10,307 nucleotides of DNA, from the NCBI GenBank assembly GCA_902803275.1, contig CADCPE010000209.1, positions 1 through 10,307 of the forward strand, given 5' to 3'. The DNA comes from an uncultured Erysipelotrichaceae bacterium (GTDB lineage: Bacteria; Bacillota_I; Bacilli_A; Erysipelotrichales; Erysipelotrichaceae). Below are positions 5,512-10,307 of this stretch, one piece after another. How positions within the stretch are numbered: position 1 is the first letter of the stretch; each line of letters begins with the position of its first letter. Both the position numbers and the translations under genes were made by a program. Under the pieces are notes generated by a model. The model saw only the letters and a program-made list of their open reading frames with translations, was not told the origin of the DNA and searched no databases.

Positions 5512-7367
5512 TATTGGGTACTCACCAGAATATTGATATAGGCGCTGTATTTATTGTCTGAAGTATGAACGATGATCCTGGTACTGCCGGGAGAGACAGG
5601 TCTGATGATTCCGCTGCTGACTGTCGCGACAGAAGCATCAGCGCTTTCATAGACAAGATCGGTGTTCTGATATCCTTCCGGCAAAGCAAGGATCTCGATC
5701 TTGAAGGTCTCGTTGCGTCTTAGGACTTCCGCATAGGAATTAAGGACGATCCTGGTGGATTTTACTTCGTTCATGCCTACAAGTACAGGGCGATCGTTCC
5801 GGGTGCACTTCTTTACAAAATGCCCATCCTCGATATGTGACAGATTCCCGAAGATCTGGTTGTCTTCATCCAGAATGTTGAAAGTTTTGGAAAAGCCGTA
5901 CTTTCCCATCTGGCTTCTGGAAGTATTGATGAGCAGATCCAGCAGATAATACAGGGAGATATCTCCGCAGACTTTGACATCAGGATTGCCGTCACTGAGT
6001 TCCTCAAGAGTCGACAGCGCATAGTCGCTGCTTTCGCTAGTCAGCTCGCCGTTTTTGTCATAAAGGTGAATGGTACTTCTGACTAAAGCCCTTACTCCCG
6101 CATCAAGTTCAATATCAGCGATCCTGAAGGTCGCCGCTTCAAGATTGACGTTGAGGCCCAGGGCCGCCTTGGATGATGCCTGAATGATCGCGTCAAGATC
6201 ACGATCCGTGTCATTGATGAAACGTACGTTGCCGTCTCTTGTTTCAAAACCGATGCAATGGCTGTTGTAGAGTACGACTTCAGCTTTGCCGGACACATAG
6301 AGCTTGATCAGCACATCAAAATTTAGAAATGCCGTGGGAATGTTTGGGATCGGGGTCTTTATCTGGCAGATCGGGATCGTGGCTTCCACTTCATCCTTCT
6401 GTTTCTCAATGATCGAAGAGATGAGACTTTTAAAGGATGATGCATCGGCATCTTTCAGATTGAGATGGTAGTTGCCATAGCGGCCGATCGATCCTCCCAG
6501 TTTTTCGGTCGTCTTGAAGGAAAGATTGAAGTAGCAGTTTCTGACATCATTTTCCTCATAAAGCCATTTGAAGACCGGTTTGACATTATGCAGGGAAAGA
6601 TCGCCATAGATGTTTACACCGTCTGTGTTGCGGGAAATATGGACATCGATACCGGCCTTGTTCAGTGTGTAGGAGATCCTGAAGCCTTCATTGCTGAAGA
6701 CATGGTTGTTTGATGCAAGCAGATTGAATTTCTCGTTTATATAGGAAGTATCCACATATTCTTCACCATAGGGAGTGACTTCCGCTTCTTCAAAATCGAT
6801 ATAGTATGAATCGGCGATCTCAAAATAGGAGAAGACATCTTCAAATCCCGCATCCTCATAAACAATTTCTTCCCCTTCTTTTCTTACTATCCTATATCCG
6901 CTGTCCATGACGACAATATCACCATCAGAAAGCTCATCATCAGGCTGCTTAGGCTGCTTCTTCAGTTCATAATCAAAAAAAGGTTCAAAGTCCCTGCTGT
7001 TGAGATAGGCCACAGTCCTGTCTATGACATCTTCGCCTTCCTTTTTGAGGACGATCTGTTTTTCTTTTGCGTTTCGATCGATGATGTGTTTGTTTTTAAG
7101 TGATTCAAGGTCATCGCCCTCATCTATCAGCTGAGTAAGCTTTTCACTTAAATCCGTATAATCAAAGCTTCTGTCGAGTTCATCTTCTTCTATCTTTACA
7201 CCCCAGTTTCTGAGATCTGAGATGTTATCTTCACCTGTTCCTATGCCGGATCTTTCGGCCAGCGTATTGAGAAAATCCTTCATCAGATACGCCGGCCTTG
7301 TCTTACAGGCACTGCAGGTAATAATGATTAATAAGCCTGTAAGACAAATGCACAACTTTTTAGTCAA
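5511..7367 (-). CDS. Lipoprotein with C-terminal Big_2 domain, encoded in the T7SS operon
   Basis: I do not recognise the family. With a TTG start at 7367 the product has 618 residues and a textbook lipoprotein leader: MTKKL, a hydrophobic LTGLLIII, then the lipobox-like CSAC with Cys21 as the lipidated residue. The next upstream ATG (7484) would bury this leader inside the protein, and a second TTG (7355) would lose the basic residues. Residues about 25-120 are acidic and helical (LRNWGVKIEEDEL, YTDLSEKLTQLI), faintly like S-layer-homology or anchor repeats. About 140-520 is mostly predicted beta. About 535-618 is a Big_2 Ig-like domain (YESADASVATVSSG, VSPGSTRIIVHTSDN). No Shine-Dalgarno motif precedes TTG; it overlaps the WXG-B stop, so coupling is likely. 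Lying between the Esx genes and essC, it may be an outer-surface T7SS part or substrate partner (inference). Confidence 0.75.
   Translation of the reverse strand: MTKKLCICLTGLLIIITCSACKTRPAYLMKDFLNTLAERSGIGTGEDNISDLRNWGVKIEEDELDRSFDYTDLSEKLTQLIDEGDDLESLKNKHIIDRNAKEKQIVLKKEGEDVIDRTVAYLNSRDFEPFFDYELKKQPKQPDDELSDGDIVVMDSGYRIVRKEGEEIVYEDAGFEDVFSYFEIADSYYIDFEEAEVTPYGEEYVDTSYINEKFNLLASNNHVFSNEGFRISYTLNKAGIDVHISRNTDGVNIYGDLSLHNVKPVFKWLYEENDVRNCYFNLSFKTTEKLGGSIGRYGNYHLNLKDADASSFKSLISSIIEKQKDEVEATIPICQIKTPIPNIPTAFLNFDVLIKLYVSGKAEVVLYNSHCIGFETRDGNVRFINDTDRDLDAIIQASSKAALGLNVNLEAATFRIADIELDAGVRALVRSTIHLYDKNGELTSESSDYALSTLEELSDGNPDVKVCGDISLYYLLDLLINTSRSQMGKYGFSKTFNILDEDNQIFGNLSHIEDGHFVKKCTRNDRPVLVGMNEVKSTRIVLNSYAEVLRRNETFKIEILALPEGYQNTDLVYESADASVATVSSGIIRPVSPGSTRIIVHTSDNKYSAYINILVSTQ
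5521..5526 (-). promoter_or_regulatory. Ribosome binding site of essC
   Basis: GGTGAG on the minus strand matches the 3' half of the AGGAGGTGA consensus and lies nine bases before the essC ATG, within the end of the lipoprotein gene. It supports the ATG at 5511 as the start. Confidence 0.5.
7298..7347 (-). repeat. Perfect 13-bp inverted repeat after the WXG-B stop
   Basis: TTGTCTTACAGGC (7298-7310) and GCCTGTAAGACAA (7335-7347) are exact reverse complements, separated by 24 AT-rich bases. In the minus-strand mRNA the hairpin begins 12 bases after the WXG-B stop (7362-7360) and 17 bases after the lipoprotein TTG codon, inside its signal-peptide codons. No T-run follows on the minus strand, so it is not a normal intrinsic terminator. 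It could stabilise or mark a processing point for the esx portion of the mRNA, or restrain translation of the lipoprotein. Confidence 0.75.
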
Positions 7368-7659
7368 AGTTTGAAGCGTTTGCGACGATCGTGGATTCCA
7401 GAGAATCGTAATCAGATACCGTTGAATCGAGGAATTTGGCATAGGATTCGATAACTTCCGATTCATCGATAAACCTGGTCGCAAAACGGTCGAAGCGGCT
7501 CAGAAGAACCTCTTCGCCTTCGGATTGCCAGATGCTGTTGATCTCATGCATGGCTTTGGAAACCGAGGAGAGGATATCATCCAGTGAGGCATTGCAGTTC
7601 CTGATCTGTGAAGCGCAGTCGCTCAATTCACTTAGCGTGATGTTGATCTCGTTGTTCAT
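7360..7659 (-). CDS. WXG100-family protein B, with YxxxE tail
   Basis: This 99-residue helical protein is of the WXG100 (Esx) type, small helix-hairpin proteins exported by T7SS as dimers. The central turn has IWQSEGEE (43-50), Trp44 followed by Gly48, a looser form of the WxG turn. Helix 1 spans about 5-42 and helix 2 about 50-90. The C-terminal YDSLE (84-88) fits the YxxxD/E export motif recognised in T7SS substrates. The ATG at 7659 has a perfect AGGAGG seven bases upstream, and the gene starts 17 bp after WXG protein A. The stop overlaps the putative TTG start of the lipoprotein. Two cysteines (15 and 22) in helix 1 are unusual for an exported WXG100 protein. Confidence 0.82.
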   Translation of the reverse strand: MNNEINITLSELSDCASQIRNCNASLDDILSSVSKAMHEINSIWQSEGEEVLLSRFDRFATRFIDESEVIESYAKFLDSTVSDYDSLESTIVANASNFD

Positions 7660-7666
7660 AGTTTAA

Positions 7667-7672
7667 CCTCCT
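7667..7672 (-). promoter_or_regulatory. Ribosome binding site of WXG protein B
   Basis: A perfect AGGAGG lies seven bases before the ATG at 7659, in the 17-bp gap between the two WXG100 genes. It suggests high translation of the small exported protein. Confidence 0.8.
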
Positions 7673-7676
7673 GTTC

Positions 7677-7973
7677 CTACCTTAAGCGGCTTGCGCTGGC
7701 ATAGATCTCTTCCTGTGTCTCACGATAGGCTCTGGCTGAATTGCGCAGAAAATCAGCGTACTGCCTCATGATGATCGAGATCTGTCTGAGATCATCCTCA
7801 AATGACCTGATCTGGTTGACGAAGGCCGTATTATCCTTGCCTTTCCAGGAAACAGACATCTTGTCGACCTGATTGTAGATCGCCTGAAATGTGCGGTCAT
7901 AATCCTGATTGGCGTTCTCAATAAAGCCGGCAGTTGATTCGAGTCTTTCGGGCTCGACCATGATTGTTCTCAT
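7677..7973 (-). CDS. WXG100-family protein A, with canonical WxG turn
   Basis: The protein has 98 residues, the usual WXG100 length. The signature turn is SWKGKDN at 42-48 (Trp43-Lys-Gly45), between helix 1 (about 8-40) and a long charged helix 2 (about 47-95). It begins MRTIMVEPERLES, typical of family members. The C-terminus has YRETQEE at 83-89, where the fourth residue after Tyr is Gln, so an exact YxxxD/E motif is absent. The start is the ATG at 7973, with AGGAGG nine bases upstream. A longer in-frame reading to 8075 would include the terminator region and adds a sequence unlike WXG100. This is the first gene of the T7SS operon and probably pairs with protein B or forms its own dimer. 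Confidence 0.87.
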   Translation of the reverse strand: MRTIMVEPERLESTAGFIENANQDYDRTFQAIYNQVDKMSVSWKGKDNTAFVNQIRSFEDDLRQISIIMRQYADFLRNSARAYRETQEEIYASASRLR

Positions 7974-7982
7974 AAAGTTTTT

Positions 7983-7988
7983 CCTCCT
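7983..7988 (-). promoter_or_regulatory. Ribosome binding site of WXG protein A
   Basis: A perfect AGGAGG on the minus strand, nine bases before the ATG at 7973, decides this start against the longer frame that begins at 8075. Confidence 0.8.
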
Positions 7989-8000
7989 ATTCTTTATGAG

Positions 8001-8020
8001 CCGAAAACACATGTTTTTCC
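8001..8020. promoter_or_regulatory. Imperfect dyad upstream of the T7SS operon
   Basis: Around a central ACATGT (8009-8014) the flanks are A-rich on one side and T-rich on the other (GAAAAC and TTTTCC), giving an imperfect dyad between the nitroreductase terminator and the WXG-A ribosome site. It could be an operator. A TTGAAA at 8036-8031 might serve as a -35, but its matching -10 (CATGTG) is poor, so no promoter is called. Confidence 0.2.
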
Positions 8021-8043
8021 TACCGGTTTTTTTCAAAAAGCAT

Positions 8044-8066
8044 AAAAAAGCGAGATTTCTCTCGCT
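8044..8066 (-). terminator. Intrinsic terminator after the nitroreductase gene
   Basis: On the minus strand AGCGAGA, a GAAA tetraloop and TCTCGCT form a 7-bp hairpin followed by six T (8049-8044). It lies 26 bases after the nitroreductase stop and separates the epimerase-nitroreductase unit from the T7SS operon, which therefore should have its own promoter in 7989-8043. Confidence 0.85.
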
Positions 8067-8091
8067 CTTGACCAAAGTATCTGTATTGTTT

Positions 8092-8625
8092 CTATCTGAT
8101 CTTCAGGATCTCATCGAGTTCCTTGCGCGGACGCATGTTTGCTTCGGCGTTCTTCTTTCCTATGGCAACAACCGGCATGATGATCTCGTTTTCCGGAATG
8201 TCGAAGTACTTTCTTAAGGCATCAGTATCTCTCAATCCCATGATCAGCGTGTCGTAACCGAGTTCACTGGCCTTAAGAAGCATATAGGCATTCTGCAAGC
8301 CCAGATCATAGCCGCCCCAGATATCGCCTTCTTTTTCCATATCTCCCTGGCTACTGCGGCCGGAGATACCGGGAACGAAACTCGTGACGATATAGGCAGC
8401 ATTTCTGGTCGAATTCTGATTGTAGCCCGGCAGCGCATTAAAGACAGTCTCGATCGCTTCATCGCTCAAGGCAACATAATAGCGGCCGGTCTGGGAATTT
8501 TTCCATGACGGTGCCTGCTGAGCGGTTCTGATTATCTCTTTTATGTCTTCTTCAGAGACTTCTGCTTCCTTGTAGCTGCGGCAGCTTCTTCTGATCTTTA
8601 TCAGTTCACTAAATTCCATGATCAT
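8092..8625 (-). CDS. Nitroreductase-family FMN oxidoreductase
   Basis: A 177-residue protein of the short nitroreductase family, FMN-dependent NAD(P)H oxidoreductases that usually act as dimers in the cytosol. The N-terminal RRSCRSY (12-18) is the phosphate-binding Arg-rich motif of the FMN site, followed by APSWKNSQ (38-45). A helix with GGYDLGLQNAYMLLKASELGYDTLIMGLRD-type sequence lines the flavin pocket, and the C-terminal part (VVAIGKKNAEANMRPRKEL) is typical. The substrate cannot be read from sequence. The ATG at 8625 overlaps the epimerase stop (ATGA); GGAG lies four bases before it and ten before a second ATG at 8619, so either could be used. It ends just before a terminator and is the second gene of a two-gene unit. 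Confidence 0.88.
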   Translation of the reverse strand: MIMEFSELIKIRRSCRSYKEAEVSEEDIKEIIRTAQQAPSWKNSQTGRYYVALSDEAIETVFNALPGYNQNSTRNAAYIVTSFVPGISGRSSQGDMEKEGDIWGGYDLGLQNAYMLLKASELGYDTLIMGLRDTDALRKYFDIPENEIIMPVVAIGKKNAEANMRPRKELDEILKIR

Positions 8626-9698
8626 TCTACTCCTTCAAGTTCGTAACGCATATAATGGCACATCTTTTCGCCTTTTCTCAGAATAGGCAGGATGTATTTA
8701 TCGCCGTAGTTTATGCCATTAGGGAAAAACTGACATTCCAGGGCCAGTCCGCCATAGCTCTTGTATGGCTCACCGCCTTTTCCTGTATCGGTATTAAGAT
8801 TGGAAGCGGTAAACAGATGCATATCTGGCAGATCTGAATAGACCGACAGCTTCAGTTTATCATTCTTGAGTTCGGCCATGAGCTTATCCCCCATAGTCTC
8901 CCAGACATAGTTGTTGTCGATATTGTCGATCTTTGAAAGATTGTCACCGACACGGGTAAACTGCGTGAAATCATACGGCGTATCTTTGACGTCCCTTACT
9001 TCATCAAGTGTCAAGGCAACATCATTGGTTGGCGCGTACTTATCGGAATCGATGTGCAGGTATTCATCCAGAATAGTCTCATCGCCGAGATTGAAATATG
9101 CATGATTAGTCATATTGAACAGCGTATCTTCGTCAGATTCTCCGCTGTATTCCCACAGAAGCGTATTGTTTTCAATCTTATATCTGACATAAGCTTTCAG
9201 GTTTCCCGGAAAGCCCTGTTCGCCATCCCTGGACAGATAAGAGAAGACTACTTCGTCATCGCTCTTGGAAACAAGATCCCAGTGTTTGAAGGCAAAGCCC
9301 TCTTTTCCACCGCCATGGAGCTGATTTCCATGGTCATTGACAGTCAGCTGGATCTGTTTTCCATTCAGCATAAATGATGCGTTTTCGATCCGGTTGGCAT
9401 TGCGGCCGATGCTGGCACCAAGATTGAAAGCATTGCGCAGATAGGCATCATCATCGTCATAGCCCAGCACGATATCCTGACCGGTCTTCTTGTCGATAAA
9501 TCTAACCAGTGTAGCTCCCAGTTCACTCACTTCCACTTTGAGATGATCATTTTCGATCACATGTCTCATGTTTTCTTCTTTCTTTGGTTTGTTGCCGTCT
9601 TCCGGCTTTTCATCAGGCGTTTCTGTATCCTTTTTTGAACACCTGGTCAAAGAAATAATTGCCAATGCTACAAAAGCCAAAGCAAACAGTTTTTTCAT
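8622..9698 (-). CDS. galM: Aldose 1-epimerase (mutarotase) with a lipoprotein-like leader
   Basis: The 358-residue protein interconverts alpha and beta anomers of aldoses. The mutarotase domain runs from about 44 to 358, the size of cytosolic GalM: GRNANRI (98-104), LHGG with His128, NMTNHAYFNLG (195-205) with His199, and LALECQFFPNGIN (318-330) with Glu321. These match the two catalytic-site histidines and the general-base glutamate of the family. In front is an added 43-residue leader: MKKLFALAFVALAIISL, then TRC with Cys20, then a hydrophilic linker rich in Lys, Glu, Asp and Pro. The Arg at -1 of the putative lipobox is unusual, so lipidation is uncertain; extracytoplasmic location is likely. 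AGGAAGGG lies eight bases before the ATG. A second Met at 44 would give a plain cytosolic enzyme. Confidence 0.9.
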   Translation of the reverse strand: MKKLFALAFVALAIISLTRCSKKDTETPDEKPEDGNKPKKEENMRHVIENDHLKVEVSELGATLVRFIDKKTGQDIVLGYDDDDAYLRNAFNLGASIGRNANRIENASFMLNGKQIQLTVNDHGNQLHGGGKEGFAFKHWDLVSKSDDEVVFSYLSRDGEQGFPGNLKAYVRYKIENNTLLWEYSGESDEDTLFNMTNHAYFNLGDETILDEYLHIDSDKYAPTNDVALTLDEVRDVKDTPYDFTQFTRVGDNLSKIDNIDNNYVWETMGDKLMAELKNDKLKLSVYSDLPDMHLFTASNLNTDTGKGGEPYKSYGGLALECQFFPNGINYGDKYILPILRKGEKMCHYMRYELEGVE

Positions 9699-9706
9699 CT
9701 TTCAGG

Positions 9707-9714
9707 CCCTTCCT
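9707..9714 (-). promoter_or_regulatory. Ribosome binding site of the epimerase gene
   Basis: AGGAAGGG on the minus strand lies eight bases before the ATG at 9698. It supports the start that includes the signal sequence rather than the internal Met44. Confidence 0.65.
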
Positions 9715-9737
9715 ATATGATATTTTTGTTTCTTCAC

Positions 9738-9743
9738 ATTATA
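9738..9743 (-). promoter_or_regulatory. Candidate -10 of the epimerase-nitroreductase unit
   Basis: A perfect TATAAT on the minus strand lies in the 63-bp gap after the ABC exporter gene. The start point would be near 9731, giving a leader of about 33 bases that contains the ribosome site. The -35 region (TTTAGC at 9766-9761, 17-base spacer) is poor. No terminator hairpin is visible after the ABC gene, so read-through from it is also possible. Confidence 0.45.
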
Positions 9744-9761
9744 AGTATATCAAAATAACAG

Positions 9762-10307
9762 CTAAAGCAGAGTCCTGTTTTCGTACTCGACAAACTGAGA
9801 ATTGTACAGGTTCTTATATACGCCGTTGTCTATTGCGATGAGCTGATCATGATCGCCATGTTCGATGATCTTCCCGTTGAAGACGACCAGGATCTCATCG
9901 GCATTTCTGATCGTTGAAAGACGATGGGCTACAACGATGGTCGTCCGTCCATTCCTAAGAGAGTTCAATGCTTCCTGGATCAGAGTCTCAGTGACGTTAT
10001 CCAGAGCGCTGGTTGCCTCGTCAAGGATCAGGATCGGCGGATTCTTGAGGAAGACTCTGGCGATCGACAGACGCTGTTTCTGTCCACCGGAAAGTCTGAT
10101 GCCGCGCTCACCGATTTCCGTATTGAAGCCTTCAGGCAAAGTCATGATGTAGTCATAGATGTTGGCTTTCTTTGCAGCTTCAATGATATCCTGTTCACTC
10201 GCATCCTTGCGTCCGTAAGCGATATTGTCATAGAAAGAACCGGAGAACAGGAAGACATCCTGCTGCACGATGCCGATGTTTTCTCTTAAGGAATCCATCT
10301 TTATATC
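9762..10307 (-). CDS. ABC exporter, C-terminal nucleotide-binding domain (partial)
   Basis: The frame is open at the right edge, so the membrane domain and Walker A are outside the window. What remains (182 codons) is the later part of an ATP-binding domain of the MsbA/LmrA-like exporter type, where it follows a six-helix membrane domain. Motifs in order: Q-loop IGIVQQD, the exporter-type DNIAYG, the signature LSGGQKQR, Walker B ILILDEATSALD, and the H-loop VVAHRLSTI, followed by the usual IIEHGDHDQL ending. All catalytic motifs present look intact. Such half-transporters often occur as pairs; a partner would lie outside the window. Substrate is unknown. The first Met seen in the window (10298) is internal, since the preceding codons read DIK in the typical family context. 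Confidence 0.93.
   Translation of the reverse strand, partial: DIKMDSLRENIGIVQQDVFLFSGSFYDNIAYGRKDASEQDIIEAAKKANIYDYIMTLPEGFNTEIGERGIRLSGGQKQRLSIARVFLKNPPILILDEATSALDNVTETLIQEALNSLRNGRTTIVVAHRLSTIRNADEILVVFNGKIIEHGDHDQLIAIDNGVYKNLYNSQFVEYENRTLL

Noticed and set aside
7345..7370. Programmed frameshift fusing WXG-B to the lipoprotein at the A-rich stop region, helped by the hairpin
   Set aside because: The change needed is +1, there is no classic slippery heptamer for it, and the fusion would make the lipoprotein signal internal. Coupled re-initiation is simpler.
7368..7484. In-frame extension of the lipoprotein gene to an ATG at 7484
   Set aside because: It would overlap the WXG-B gene by more than 100 bases and place the hydrophobic Cys-containing leader inside the protein. 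No ribosome site supports it.
7974..8075. N-terminal extension of WXG protein A to 8075
   Set aside because: The extra codons cross the nitroreductase terminator and the perfect AGGAGG at 7988-7983, and the added residues are unlike WXG100 proteins.

Overview
The window looks like a chromosomal segment of a low-to-mid GC Firmicute. Genes are packed, several overlap by a few bases, and ribosome binding sites are often perfect AGGAGG. The encoded families are a Firmicutes-type (T7SSb-like) type VII secretion locus, lipoproteins, and an SH3-like protein with a signal anchor. The style of the T7SS ATPase and of the SH3-like protein suggests an Erysipelotrichaceae-like organism, but that placement is inference.

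Layout, left to right. 3-614 (minus) is the N-terminal part of a membrane-anchored SH3-like protein that runs off the left edge. 615-829 is a divergent intergenic region. It holds a minus-strand intrinsic terminator, a likely small structured RNA or riboswitch-like leader of unknown family, and -10 boxes lying almost on the start codons of both flanking genes. 830-1666 (plus) is a membrane-anchored metallophosphoesterase-fold protein with several metal ligands replaced. Its terminator (1725-1753) lies inside the convergent neighbour, whose stop codon is one base away.

1668-7973 (minus) is a compact five-gene T7SS operon. In transcription order it is: WXG100 protein A, WXG100 protein B, a 618-residue lipoprotein ending in a Big_2 Ig-like domain, an EssC-type FtsK/SpoIIIE ATPase of 1204 residues, and an EsaB/YukD-like ubiquitin-fold protein. 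The spacings (17 bp, then overlaps of about 8, 1 and 8 bp) show tight translational coupling. EssA, EssB, EsaA and LXG toxins are not visible here. The position between the Esx genes and essC is taken by the lipoprotein, which I cannot assign to a known T7SS component. EssC keeps one intact ATPase domain; the second has lost its P-loop lysine and the third is reduced to about 105 residues. A perfect 13-bp inverted repeat sits 12 bases after the WXG-B stop, inside the lipoprotein signal-peptide codons.

8092-9698 (minus) is a two-gene unit, a nitroreductase preceded by an aldose 1-epimerase carrying a lipoprotein-like leader. It has its own candidate promoter and a clear terminator (8044-8066) that separates it from the T7SS operon. 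9762-10307 (minus) is the C-terminal nucleotide-binding domain of an ABC exporter that continues past the right edge.

In combination, the T7SS genes would export small helical WXG100 proteins through a membrane ATPase. The lipoprotein is a plausible cell-surface partner, but only by context. The flanking genes look like ordinary housekeeping or sugar-metabolism neighbours.
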